From Aspergillus flavus (Eukaryota; Ascomycota; Eurotiomycetes; Eurotiales; Aspergillaceae): a stretch of DNA of 64,000 nucleotides. The position numbers and the translations under genes are program-made. The DNA lies in contig NC_092406.1 in the NCBI RefSeq assembly GCF_009017415.1, positions 310,001-374,000 of the forward strand, in the 5' to 3' direction. Shown here in pieces: positions 31,459-43,060 of this stretch; positions within the stretch are counted from its first letter, which is position 1; each line of letters begins with the position of its first letter. The notes beneath the pieces were generated by a model that did not search any database, was not told the origin of the DNA, and worked only from the letters and a program-made list of their open reading frames with translations.

Positions 31459-33699
31459 ATGTCATTCACATCTCAAGAGACCACATCCACAACTTCGGGG
31501 AAACTTCACCCGTTTGACCCCGTACGACCAGAAGAGATTAGACTTGCTGTTCGCATTCTAGAAGCATCATTTCCTGGTGTTCCATTGCGCTACAACCGCA
31601 TTGATATTCACGAGCCCATTAAGCAAGATGTCATTCCCTATATTGAGGCAGAACGGCTAGGAAAGCCTCTCCCACCCAGACCAGCACGACTTTTGTATTC
31701 CTACTTCAGCCGTGTCGACACAGGTGTCTGCATCAAAGCCTTGATGAATGCTGATACAAAGTCTCTCATCTACGCAAAAGAGTTCCCAGAGGGAGTGCAG
31801 GTGCGTTTATCCTCATGACGATCTCTCCTAGCCAGTCTTCACTAACAGTAGCAACAGCCACCAATGGATGTTGATGAAATTGCTGGTATCGAAGAGCACT
31901 GCATGCAACACCCAGCAGTACTCGCAGAAATTGAGAAGCTCAAGCTGCCCCCTGGCATGACAGTCTGCAATGACCCATGGATGTACGGAACTGACGACCC
32001 CAACGAGAAACGGCGACTCTTCCAATGCTTCATGTATATTGTAGAGGTAGACCACCCTGAGAACAACCATTACTCTCTACCTTGCAAGTTCTCTCCTGTC
32101 TTTGATGCCCGCACAAAGGAATTAGTCCGTATGGATTATCTTCCCGGTGGCGCAGATCATCAGACAGTCGAGACTCAGCCGTGGGTACCCGTCAAAGCAG
32201 TTCAGTATGCCCCGGAACTTCTAGACGAACCACTCCGGACGGATCTCAAGCCATACATTGTTCAGCAGCCTCAGGGTGCTTCCTTCTCGGTTGATGGCAA
32301 CTCCGTTTACTGGCAGAAATGGCGCTTCAGGGTCGGATTCAATAACCGGGAGGGTCTCGTTCTCCACAACATCACATATGACAAGCGCAACGTCTTCTAC
32401 CGTCTGAACGTCTCAGAAATGACCGTGCCTTATGGCGGTGAGCATCCCCGCATATCTCTGAAATACAGCAATGCTAACATAACCCATCTAGACCCCCGAG
32501 CTCCCTACCACCGCAAGCAGGCCTTTGACGTGGGCGACGTCGGCTTCGGCCTCAACGCCAACCAACTCTCCCTAGGCTGCGACTGTCTAGGCCATATTAA
32601 ATATTTTGACGGATACAGATCCGACTCGAAGGGTAACCCCGTTCTGTTGAAGAATATAATCTGCATGCACGAACAAGACAACGGCCTGCAATACAAGCAC
32701 ACAAACTACCGCTCAAACGCAGCAACCGTCAAGCGCAACCGCCAGCTCGTCCTCCAGATGATCTGCACCGTCGCAAACTACGAATACATCTTCGCCTATA
32801 TCTTCGACCAGGCCGGAAACGTCGAGCTTGAGGTTCGTGCAACAGGTATTCTGTCCACCGTTCCCTTCGACAACCTGAACGGCGAGACCGTCCCCTGGGG
32901 TACCAACGTCGGCCCTGGCGTCATGGCCCCCTACCATCAACACATGTTCTCCCTCCGTATCGACCCCGCAATCGACGGCTTCAATAACACCGTCTACTAC
33001 GAAGATAGCGTGCCGCTTCCCGAGGACGAGAATAACCCTTACCTGGTCGGCTATACCACGGAACAGACCGTGATCCGCAAGTCCAGCTCCGCAAACACAG
33101 ACGTTAACCGTCACCGCGTCTTTAAGATCCGTAACGACAACGTCATCAACCCCATCACCTACAAGCCCGTCTCATACAAACTCATGGCAGCGCCTAGCCA
33201 AATGCTTCTGCTCCCGAAGCACGCAGTGGGACACCAGCGGGCCGAATTCGCCAGCAAGCCGATCTGGGTCACGAAGTACCAGGACAATGAACTATTCGCC
33301 GCGGGCGAGTTCACGAACCAGAGCAAGAAGGCCGATGGTGTCGAGACCTGGGTCCAGAGAAACGACGATACAGAGAATGAGGACGTGGTCCTTTGGCACA
33401 GTAAGTCCTTCCTACTGCTAAGACAATGATTACAAGGTGAAACGGAAACTAACGTACTTCCCTTAGCTTTCGGTCTCACTCATAACCCTCGTATTGAGGA
33501 TTTCCCTGTCATGCCCATGGAACGTATTAGTGTTATGCTTCGGCCGGATGGCTTCTTTACCAAGAACCCGGCTCTGGATGTGCCACCTTCGTCTCAGGCA
33601 TTCAATAAGTCGACTCTTCACCCCGAGCCAGCGCCGGCTGCGGCATGCTGCTCTGGTGTTGGAGGCAGCAAGGCAAAACTTTACAAGCGTGTTGACTGA
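31459..33699 (+). CDS. Copper amine oxidase (topaquinone enzyme)
   Basis: It oxidatively deaminates primary amines to aldehyde, ammonia and hydrogen peroxide, letting moulds use amines as nitrogen source. Exons are 31459-31800, 31858-32437, 32492-33400 and 33467-33699, giving 687 residues. Seen motifs are the catalytic-base block YHRKQAFDVGDVGFG, the cofactor motif VANYEYIF whose first Tyr becomes topaquinone, copper ligands in YHQHMFSL, and the third His in LTHNPRIEDFPVMP, assembled across the last splice. Intron 2 (32438-32491, 54 nt) is stop-free; removing it gives VPYGDPRAPYHRK. The start is the first ATG in frame. There is no signal peptide and no C-terminal SKL-type peroxisomal signal (ends YKRVD). 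The divergent Zn2Cys6 gene may be its regulator. Confidence 0.95.
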
Positions 33700-34241
33700 G
33701 TGAGATGCTTGGTGGGTTCTGTTGGTGTAAATGTGACCTCTTTTTGTATATAGTTTAAGTATTATGACATGGACGAATTGTGAAATATAAAATACATCCC
33801 TCACTTTGATTCGAGCATATCTAAAAGCTAGAGATTACCATAATATAACAGTATCCAGTACAACAACCAGGAATCAGCCCGTATACGCATCATTTCTATT
33901 CTCATTAATACATGTCTCCTGTGACTTACAACCTGCTTGCCCCACGCGGGGCCGAAGGTATACAAATCAAGATGGTTATAAACATACATAACAGCTATCA
34001 ATGAAAACATACGTCCCTTCTTTCCCTTCCTGGGGATATGTTTCCTTAACTCTTTTCTTCCGGTAGTGGGACTAAAAACACATTTTTCATTAACCCTTTC
34101 AAAGGTATTTCCTCCGTTGCTCCATGAATCATGTCATTGGATCCAATAGGCTCGAGGACATAGTTCGTCCATGCATACAACGGACAGGGAAGTAAGTGTA
34201 AACTACAACCGGTGACCAGTACTCACATGCCAGGGTCAAAC
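33700..34241. other. Intergenic between convergent 3' ends
   Basis: 540 bp of AT-rich sequence between the ends of the amine oxidase and the sphingolipid methyltransferase. No gene supported. Confidence 0.6.
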
Positions 34242-36033
34242 TTATGCCTTGGGAGTGACGTGAGCACTAGGCACGGCGCCGTGACCGACAGAGTCGATAG
34301 CAGCCTGACGGGCACCCTTAAGGCCGTACTGAGTGTTGATACCCTCGATACGGTGGGTGGAGTTGATGTTCTTGACAAGAGTGAGCTGCCAGCAGGTGGC
34401 ACCACCCTGACGGGAGGTGATGGTCGAAGAAGCAAGGAAGTATTCCCAGATCTAACAGACGGTTGTTAGTTGTCTCTACTTCAACGTAGTAGTGCATTCG
34501 CATGAGGGACTTACTCTGAACCATCTCTTGCCATACTTGGCCTCAACCTTCTCACGGTTGCCCATCCAGTTACGGTACCAGCGCCAGAGAGTAGCAGAGT
34601 AGTGGACACCAATGGTGTCTACAGCCTTGATCTCAAAACCAGCGGCCTCCAGACGGTCGACAACAAATCCAAGAGGGGTGCTAGCGTCGGCACCAGGGAA
34701 GATATACTTGTTCATGAAGAGACCCCAGATGAGATCCTCGTACTGCCAGGACTTACGGAGACCAGCAATCTGGAGGAAGAAAACACCGTCGTCGTCCAGC
34801 ATATCATAAACCTGAGATAAGAAAGTAGTGAAGTGACGCACACCGACATGCTCAGCCATCTCCAGGCAAGTGATCTTCTTGTAGCCGCCGTCAACGCGAG
34901 GAGCGTCACGGTAGTCCAAGCACATAATACGGCTCTGGGAGTCCTCAATACCGGCCTTACGAAGGCCATTGTTACCCCAGGCAGTCTGGTTACGACCAAG
35001 AGTGATACCGGTAACCTGGGCGCCATAGTGGACGGAAGCATACTTGGCCAGAGTACCCCAGCCACAGCCAAGATCGAGGACGGTGTCTCCGGGCTTCAGG
35101 CCAATCTTCTCACAAACCACAGCCAGCTTGTTGTCCTGCAGCTCCTCTAGGGTCTCCTCCCGATCGGGATCACTAATAACACCGGAGGTGTAGATCATGC
35201 GTGGGCCCAAGAACCAAGCGTAGAAATCATCACCACGGTCATAATGATCACGGACCTGCTCCTCATCTGTGGAAGATCCATAGGTTAGAAAGGCGATTTC
35301 GCGTGCATGATTTTCTGAGGTTTTGATGGCGGTAACATACCTTGGGAGCGGGTGTGCATCAGCATCTCGGGGATGAAACCGAAGAGGAAGTGCTTGAAAA
35401 GGCCCATGGTGAAGCGGAAGTTGGCCCAATCGTGGCGGAACTCGAGGCACTCCAAGGCGTCACCCTTGAAGTCTACCTCACCGTTGAAGTACTTCTCGTA
35501 GAAAACCTCCATGGGAATCTTGCTCTTTCCACGGTAGGCAGCACGGTCATGCTCGCTGTGGAAGTGCAGGTAGTGTTCGACGGGGCGGCCAGCATACTTG
35601 GCCTTTTCGGTCTTGCGGGGGGAGATGGATGAAGCGACGGACCAGAAAGCCATCAAAATAGGGATAGTGGTGAAGATTGCGAAGAAGATGGTGGTGTAGA
35701 AACCACCACCGACCTGGCGGGCCAGATACCATGGGATGAGCAGAAGCAAAGAGAAGAGGAGGATGTTGGAGAAGCTATCACTGCCCGGAGAATCCGCTGG
35801 GACGGGGGCATTTTTGATGGCCGGGTACTGTGAGGTCAACAATTAGCGCGAGCTGTACACCACTGGTGCTCGCAGTTGAAGCGTAACACGCCATGCGTTT
35901 TCTATCTAGGGTTCGGACTTACCGACGTTGTCCTCACACCACAGGGCTCAGCGGGAGTAGTGCAGGAGGCAGGGGGAGTTTCAATGAACTCGAACTCCTC
36001 AGGGGACTGAGGATGGATCTTCGTCTCAGCCAT
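34242..36033 (-). CDS. Sphingolipid C9-methyltransferase
   Basis: An SAM-dependent enzyme related to cyclopropane-fatty-acid synthases that puts the C9 methyl branch on the sphingoid base of fungal glucosylceramide, at the ER. Exons are 35923-36033, 35341-35827, 34515-35266 and 34242-34451, giving 519 residues. Two adjacent N-terminal membrane spans are NILLFSLLLLIPWYLA and TTIFFAIFTTIPILMAFW. The catalytic domain shows DHYDRGDDFYAWFLGPRMIY, the SAM loop VLDLGCGWGTLAKYA and ITCLEMAEHVGVRHF, as in the family. Splicing is needed in the middle (HTRSQ|DEEQVRDHYD) and at the C-terminus (KRWFR|IWEYFLASS). Filamentous fungi often have two such paralogs; which one this is cannot be told. The enzyme is absent from S. 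cerevisiae, so the organism makes glucosylceramide of the mould type. Confidence 0.93.
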
Positions 36034-37142
36034 GACGAATTGACTGAAGCGGAGGAGAGGGGAGGTACTGGGGGGAGGGGAGGATGAGGAAGGAAAGAGA
36101 AAAGATGAGGGAGCGTGTCAGAAGATGTTGACTTGAGGCGGCCGGGGGGGCTTTCGTTTCCGTTTGGTTAGTTTGCCTTGCTTGTATTTGCGGTGGGCGC
36201 CGAGGAAAGGAAACTGGACGATCAATTTGATCGAACCCACCACCAGGGACCCAGAATTCGCCCTTGAATTGCGTTCTAATATTTCTCGTCTCTAAAGACC
36301 TCAATTGGATTCATCTTCTACCGTTTTTACAGTAGACTCATTGTACAACTGAGAGAGAATCATACAGGTTTGTTTATGTCTCCGTGATACACCCTTGGTA
36401 AGTACTGTACATACAGAGACAGCTTTAAATTGTCCCAGGGACCCGATTGGGCTTAGTGGACCGACCCTAACTGCAGGAGCGGTGAAGACATCGAATATCA
36501 GGAATCTTAGTGAGGTACCTACAAGTATTTCTAGTACTAGTACCTGCGAGAAAGACGCAGGATCATTGTTCAATTGGTATGGGTTTGTGGCCCTGAGAAA
36601 AGAAATTGGGGGAAGATGTACACCATGCATACGTACTGGTCCCGTACCTGGTGGATATTACTGGTCCAATAGGTGAGGTCTGGCCGCAGAGCTTCACAGG
36701 GTATCCCCAATCACAATCGTCCGAATCAACCATTCCCGAGGCCCTTTCGGGTCCCGAAGGACAATGCAACTCTGGAACCTAAAGCTGGACCCAGACTTGC
36801 GGGAGGGTCCCTGAAACATGACCTAAATTTACCTCGACAATGCGCTTGTACAGAGTATCAACAACCCAATTTAATTGTACTAAGAGGTACTCTCGACTAT
36901 TGACTATCACTCACACTCCGGAAATTCGTACATCAATTCTAATCCTGCTGACCGTAACCCCATGATTCTTCAAATAAAACGCCCCCTACAAAATCCTGTC
37001 ATGCAATATTGTACCGTCCCGCCACCCCAACCGTCAAACGTAAGAAATAAACAGAGCTATATCATACTCCCATTAAAGAACAAACACCATAAAACGCTAA
37101 CCCTTTACTCCGGGATATGGAACCGTGCTCATTAACCTCCGT
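36034..37142. other. Intergenic region upstream of the methyltransferase
   Basis: 1.1 kb with no supported gene. The left part is the methyltransferase leader and promoter; the right part is the 3' flank of the securin-like gene. Confidence 0.55.
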
Positions 37143-38522
37143 TCACAGCGTCAGCTGGAAATTTAAGCTCTCCTCATCTTCCTCATACACAGGGAGCACT
37201 TCCTCAGAATTGGCCGTTAGGTGATCCGCGTCATGTGCAAGAGGCACCGTATCGGTTTCGAGAGGAGGGGTCCCGGAAGGTCGCACGTAAGTGTCGGCAG
37301 AGAAAATTCCCTGGGGAATTGTTTGTCCTTTCGTAGTGCTGGGCGGTTTGCCATGTAGCTTGCACGACACGTCCCGGCCCTTGGTATACCCGACTGTTGT
37401 TTTAGAGTTAACCACGGCCGCGGCATGATGCATAGATGATGGGTTAGTTGGCGTCCTGGGCTTTCTCGACGAAAATAAGGACGACGCAACTCTCGGCTTG
37501 GGCTTTGGAATTGAGACAGGCCTAGGTCGGAGTGTGCGTTCGGTGCCAGAAAGAGCAGCGGCTGCATCACGAGCACGAACGGTTGGGATGTTGCTGGTAT
37601 GCTTCTCCCGGGAGCTCATGGCGCGGGTACGACGCGTTTCATAGCGACGCGGCGGTGCTTCATCCACACAAGGCTCATTCTGGTCGCTGTCACTCGGATC
37701 TTCGAAACTAATGCTCTCGACCTGTTTTAAGATCATGTCATCCATCATTTTGTCGTATGCGATAGAATCCTCCTGAAGTTTGCGCTCCCTCTTAGTCAGA
37801 CCATCGGGACCGATTTCAGTATGTCCATAAACCGTTTCTAAGCCCAACGCCAAGTTCCTCGGCTGAAATTGAGGGAATGTAGTATCGTATGTAATTTCAT
37901 CAGGAATATCCGGGAGCTCTGCATATTGTTAAATACCATGACCTTCTGGCATGCCCACGGCTCCTGGGAAACATACCTTTCGGCTTCGGGGGCATGTATT
38001 CAATCTCGGGAACATCGTCTTCAGCTGGTTTATCCTGTACCTCGGCCTTGCTTTGCTCCACCAGTGGAGCAAACTTTTTCACTCTTTGTGTGGAGGCCCT
38101 TTTGCCTGTCTTCTCTGGCTTGACAGTACCAGCGGGAGGCGCAGGGGTCTGTAAACCACGAGCTTTCGCATTGGTTGTTTTCATGCCTAACGGGGCGCGT
38201 TGACGGGTCTCTGCTATCGCATCTATCAGCTTTTGAGCAAGATGCGCCACGCTACCCCTCTAAACATACCCATTGGAGTTACAAAAGCATCCTTGACAGA
38301 CGGTTTCGCAGCTCCATTCTGTTTACCAGCTCCCTTCACCGTTTTCTTTCCAAACGCCAGTGGGTCATTTTCATCGTTCAATGGGACTTTGAATGGTGTC
38401 TTCGGTGCGCGTGCCCCCGGGGTTTTGGGCTGTAGTTGTTTGACACCTTGGTTCAGAGGTTTGGATGCGGCAACGGTCTGATGAGCGTGCACCAGGTTCT
38501 CTTGATCGCGGAGGGCCAGCAT
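37143..38522 (-). CDS. Securin-like (Cut2-type) protein, candidate
   Basis: Exons are 38270-38522, 37977-38213 and 37143-37918, giving 421 residues. The acceptor of intron 1 may be at 38222 instead, adding three residues. The protein is basic, Pro/Ser/Thr-rich and mostly disordered. The N-terminus MLALRDQENLVHAHQ could hold a degradation motif of the destruction-box or KEN-like kind. It continues with KTPGARAPKTPFKVPLNDEN, RAPLGMKT and EIEYMPPKPKELPDIPD. The EIEYMPP stretch and the RAPLG block recall fission-yeast securin Cut2, which inhibits separase and is destroyed at anaphase. A more ordered acidic middle (KRERKLQEDSIAYDKMMDDM) follows, with a C-terminus ending LNFQLTL. This assignment rests on short motifs only. 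Alternative: another APC/C-controlled nuclear protein. Confidence 0.5.
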
Positions 38523-39025
38523 AGTGGCGGATATGAGATAACACTGATCATGCACAGCCGAAAATATAGGTATACGTTGTCGGGTTCGAATCCGAGGTCG
38601 TCTGAAATCGCGAGGATTGGCGAGGTCGTGAAGATATGAGTTGAGTTGTCTGTCCGAATCTAGACGCCCGACCGCACCTTACCCAGCAGAGTGTTTTGTG
38701 GTGGTTGCCCGTGGAGACAGGCGGTCGATCCCTTGGGACCGGCCGGCAGCCAATCCGTGGGTTGGCCGCTACAGTCAGACACCGCCCTTACTACTGGCTA
38801 AAAGGGGTTAGAATCAAGCTGACCCGGGCTGACCGCCAGGAGGCAGTCACTCCACCTTCTTCTTCTCCCAAAACCAACTCCCAACATTCAAACACGTTAT
38901 TGATTCTGTCGGGTTTCTCGCTGAGCGAAAGCCTTTATAACTTGCTAGTCATACAAATTCTTCTTCTTGAACACATATTTGTCTTTCTCCCGTACAAACA
39001 ATTTTAACCTTCTTTCACCGTCGAT
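38523..39025. promoter_or_regulatory. Divergent promoter region, securin-like gene and tropomyosin
   Basis: About 500 bp between divergent starts. A sequence resembling a tRNA T-loop near 38583 was checked and not supported. No gene seen. Confidence 0.5.
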
Positions 39026-39787
39026 ATGGACAAGATCAAGGAGGTGAGTTTCCTTTCCCCCCCCCCTGTTGGCGGGGTAGCTTTTAAGCTCCCGAAAATG
39101 TACATGCATCACCCTATCTCCTTACGTGACCTTCCCTCATCATGCATCACGGTATACTGTTTGGCAGCGATAAAAGGGATGCCATCTTGATTCGCGTCCA
39201 CCCAAATTAATCAAAGCGAAGATGGGAAAAGGGGCTGACGGGCAGCCTCTAGAGAATGAACGCCCTCCGCCTGGAGGCTGACGAGGCCCACGAGAAGACC
39301 GAGGAGTTGAAGAATAGGGTCAAGACGCTGGAACAGGAGAACCTGGCGAAGGAACAGGAGATCACATCCCTCAACCACCGCAACCAGCTTCTTGAGGGTG
39401 AGGTGGAAAAGTTGGAAACCGCTCTCAAGGAGGCTAAGGATGCTGCCACTCAGAGCGCTCAGCACGACACTCAGAACGAAACCCTTCAGAGACGCTTGCA
39501 GCTCTTGGAAGAGGAGCTCGAGGCTGCCGACAAGACTACCAGGGAGACAGTTGAGAAGTATGGTTTTCCTTGGAACCCCTTTTTATCGTCGGCGAACAGT
39601 TACTAATCTCGCTGGTGGTAATAGGCTCCGCCAAACCGACGTTAAAGCCGGCCATTACGAGCGCAAAGTGCAGGCCCTTGAGTCGTCTCGTGATGAGTGG
39701 GAAAGCAAGTATGAGGAAATGGCGAAGAAGTACGCCGAGTTGCAGAAGGATCTCCACGACTTGGAAGTTTCTATAAGCAATGTTTAA
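39026..39787 (+). CDS. Tropomyosin
   Basis: An actin-cable binding coiled coil that stabilises formin-made filaments at septa and tips. Exons are 39026-39043 (MDKIKE), 39253-39557 and 39625-39787, giving 161 residues, the usual length for fungal tropomyosin. The whole protein is a heptad-repeat coiled coil, e.g. RMNALRLEADEAHEKTEELK and LEQENLAKEQEITSLNHRNQ. There is no globular part. Intron 1 is 209 nt, long for this window, and contains a run of ten C (39057-39066); it could hold an alternative first exon, but I found no convincing one. Intron 2 is 39558-39624. It is divergent from the securin-like gene and followed by the convergent rrp17. Confidence 0.92.
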
Positions 39788-40077
39788 GGCTAGGGTTGCC
39801 TGCAGATGCAATATTCTGGGAAAACCTCGGCTCAACCTTTTTTCTAACATAATAACTTTTTTGTTCCCTGCGTGCATGCAGATTACTTTATTTAGCATTT
39901 GCCATCAGGAGCCGAATCCAGTAGCATCTCTGTCTCATCATCTTGTCATCCACCTGGCCTCTGTCTATATCCACTTGCCCACAGTAACATAGACCATAAA
40001 CAATAAAAGTCTCCTTAGGGGTATTGTAAAGTCAAATGATTTGAAGATGCAAGAATTTGCGTGGAGATCAGCCCCCG

Positions 40078-40793
40078 CTACCGTTCTTTCCGTGCCTTTG
40101 CTTTCCTGCTGTTTGAAAGGCGCTCTTTCTTGCGAGTGAGCTGGCGTTCCGCCTTGCTCTCGTACCGGAACTTCTTCTTCTTCTTTTTGGGTTTGTCCGA
40201 CGCCTTCTTGGTCTTTTCTACCGGCTTGGGCTTAGAATCCGCCTCGGATGTCGCTTTCTTCTTTTCATCTTCCTGCTCTTCGTCCGAACTATGCTCCTGT
40301 GATCGTAGCAAGCCTTCCTTGGAAGCATCCATCTCTTCTACTGTTACCGTAGTATACTTGTCTTCGTCAATGTATTCCGCTTCGTAGTCCACTGCAGGTG
40401 GCTCTTCGAACCCCTCCCACTCCTCATTATCTTCATCGTCACTTCCCGAATCTGAGCCTGAGCTTGCCCCATCCTCTTCTTGCCTAAGCCTCTTCAATTG
40501 TTTTTGATGCTCCACGAGAGCATTTTTGAATTCTGCTTCTCGTTCTTCCCGAATCTGCGCAGGGTTCGCGGTTAATAGAAGTATTTCAACTGAGACAGCA
40601 TCAAGGAATGACGAACTCGTTTCCGTTCTTCTCTTTTCATCTCTCGAGCTTTCTGCTCTGCAATTTCCTGCGCATGTTTAATTCGTTGTTGCTTTCGCTT
40701 GCGAAAACCTGTAAGGAATTCATGACGGGCAGAATGATCGAAGGTGATTTCTTCGACTTTGCTCGTCTTTCGCCGTTTTGCTTGTGGTCCCAT
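40078..40793 (-). CDS. rrp17: Rrp17/Nol12-type nucleolar 5'-3' exonuclease, ribosome biogenesis
   Basis: A nucleolar protein for 5' trimming of 27S/5.8S pre-rRNA and 60S assembly in yeast. Exons are 40617-40793 and 40078-40554, giving 217 residues. The intron 40555-40616 has donor GTTCGT, branch ATTAAC and acceptor GCGCAG. The N-terminal family core reads VEEITFDHSARHEFLTGFRKRK and HAQEIAEQKAREMKREERKR. An acidic stretch (SGSDSGSDDEDNEEWEGFEE) and a Lys/Arg tail (KPKKKKKKFRYESKAERQLT) follow. The tail should send it to the nucleolus. It is divergent from big1 over 317 bp. Confidence 0.9.
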
Positions 40794-41110
40794 GATTTTA
40801 TGTAGGGAAAAGGAAAGAAAAAGGGATTTTATGACCTAGAGAGTAAAGCGAAAAAATAAAAATAAAAATATATAATAAGTGCGTTATTAACCCACGTATT
40901 CGGTGATATGGTTTCGATATAAAAGAGCCATAAAAAAAATCGCCTGCACGATGATCAAAGTGAAGCTAAGCCTTGCCGGTGATTTGGGTCGACCGCCTCC
41001 GAGCCCCGTTCGGCCAATCCTCCAGCCTGTCTCCAACCACCATACCTCCGGGGACCCTTTCACCGTTCGGACAGCCTGTGCTTGTCTGAAGCTAAATCCC
41101 ATCCACTACT
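40794..41110. promoter_or_regulatory. Short divergent promoter, rrp17 and big1
   Basis: 317 bp with an A/T-rich tract at 40850-40875 and no TATA box that I can place confidently. No gene. Confidence 0.5.
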
Positions 41111-42235
41111 ATGCATTTGAGCAGCTTCTCGTTGCTTGCTCTGGGAGCAGCAACCGCTAATGCCTTCCGTGACACCTCGCCCTTCTTCCTTGCATCGACG
41201 TCTGAGTATGTTTTGACGGCAGTCATTCCAATTGTCGCGGGCAGCTCCTCAAAGAACCAGCTAACAAGCTCCTTTAGGATCCTCTCTACTTCATCCCAGC
41301 TTAAAACCGCGCCGTCCTTGCTAGATGACCTCTCCTCGAAGCTTAGCTCGTGTCCCTCCGACTACTATGTCATTGCTTCCCAACCCGGTGTTCATAGCAC
41401 CGACTTCGCGACTCGCAAGTCCGCACCCCGCCTGGGCGCGAAGATGACAGGAAAGGATAAGACTATCCGATCGACTGCGACTGTGAACGAAGTTGTGGGC
41501 GTGCTTGAAGCGAAGCAGATTCAAAGCATTATCGAGAAGGAATGTGGGGCGCAAACTACTGTTATCGATGGTTCCTGTAAGTCCTGTGAAGTCGAAAGTC
41601 GCAAATACGTTCCAAATCTGGCTAACCGGGTGCTTTAGCTGGCTCTTATCCATCCGACTTTGGCGCCGACCCCCGAGTCCTTTTTATTAATTTCCCAGTG
41701 CTTCCTCTGGGTAAGGAGAGGGCTCAGCAGCTTTCTGACAATGGTATGTGAACAATCCCATAATGCAATGAGGGAATTTGCTAATCGTGCTGCAGATGGC
41801 CTTCTTTCTGATATCATCGAACGGATACCTTCGTCGAAGAAGTACACCATTCTCTACGTAACATCACCTAGGGAATTCGGGGAGTCCGACTCGGTTATTT
41901 ATCAATCCGAAACTGATCCCTACCAAGATCCCGTTCACATGGATTTGAAACGAGATTTTGCGGCGCATAGTCGTCGCTCGGAGCCTGCATCTAACAAGTC
42001 ACTCTTCCAAGAGTATCAGTACCTCACACCAGGTGCGACCTTGAAATAGCCTGTCCCTCTTGAACATTGTGAATGACGAAAACTAACGTAAACAGGTCTC
42101 TTCATGGGACTCATGGCAACCTTTGTCTTCATTATGATTTTGTATGTCGGCTTCAGCGCCCTTGCCAGCCTGGAAGTCCCTTATGCCGCTTTTGAAAAGG
42201 ACACGTCCGCCAGTGTGCAGAAGAAGCAGCAGTGA
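41111..42235 (+). CDS. big1: Big1-like ER membrane protein (V-ATPase accessory/Voa1-Ac45 type)
   Basis: An ER protein needed in yeast for beta-1,6-glucan and cell-wall integrity, related to the Ac45/Voa1 V-ATPase assembly family. Five exons: 41111-41205, 41278-41576, 41639-41743, 41796-42032 and 42096-42235, giving 291 residues. Features are a signal peptide (MHLSSFSLLALGAATANA), a lumenal domain with FRDTSPFFLASTS and DYYVIASQPGVH, and a C-terminal membrane span GLFMGLMATFVFIMILYVGF followed by SALASLEVPYAAF. The last residues KKQQ form a KKxx ER-retrieval signal on the cytosolic side. Intron 1 (72 nt) is stop-free and in frame. All exons join without a shift, and the C-terminal span appears only after the last splice. 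Confidence 0.85.
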
Positions 42236-43060
42236 TTAGTGGTTGGTTTGGTGAATAAACGTCCTGGGATTTGTTTTTACTCTTTGGTTCGGCATGCCAA
42301 ATCGGTTGAAAGTCGTTCGTCAATTGCTCTAGACCATCAAGGTTTTATCGTGTATGCTATGTTGTATATTTCATGCGTGGTTATGGGTCTGAATGTTAGT
42401 CACGGATTTTTCAAAGCTGTCTAACTTCGTGCTTGCTCATGCAGGGCCAATAAGACCTGCTTTACTGCACTCGTCTCTTAGATCATTAAATATGCCAAAT
42501 CTATATGAGACTAGCGCGGGCTTTTGTTGAGACAGGAGACCTATATATAGTGCATCACGTGAATTTGACTTCTCCGCAAGACTCTAGCCTAAGGCAGAAT
42601 GTACAAGGCCCGTGACGGGGCAACGGTTGTGGTCTTGGATCTCCCTGTCGCTGATCTCCGGGGGGGTAACCCACTGATAATTTGTCCTCATCTCTCGCTT
42701 CCTAATTCGCTATAAACCTTGCTACACTGGCTAACAGTGTTTGTCTTTCATTTGACCATTCTATTAATCTATACGATCATTGTGCCCTTGGAGTAGATCT
42801 CGTTGCTGTCGATCCAGTGTTTTGGTGGAGAACTATCCGATAGAGATCCACGTCCCACAACTTGCGACAGACGACCGCTATTGCATGCAAACATATCTCT
42901 GACCACAGAGCCTGGTAACTCTTCATCGGCTCAGAGTTTATATATCTGCTCGGATCATCAGTGCGATATACCGGGCGCAATCGTCCTGGCCTACAACCTA
43001 TTCTTGTCTGAAAAAGATTGACATCGATATCGCTCGTTCGCTCGCTAGACTGTCTCAGCA
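42236..43060. other. Intergenic between big1 and the Csi2-like gene
   Basis: No gene supported. A CACGTG E-box-like site lies at 42556-42561 and a G-run at 42660-42666. Confidence 0.5.

Noticed and set aside
38575..38610. tRNA-like T-loop sequence GGTTCGAATCC
   Set aside because: The stem around it does not pair well and no A-box, anticodon arm or acceptor stem could be found at the right spacing.
39044..39252. snoRNA or alternative first exon inside the 209-nt tropomyosin intron
   Set aside because: No C/D or H/ACA box pair and no convincing coding exon were found.
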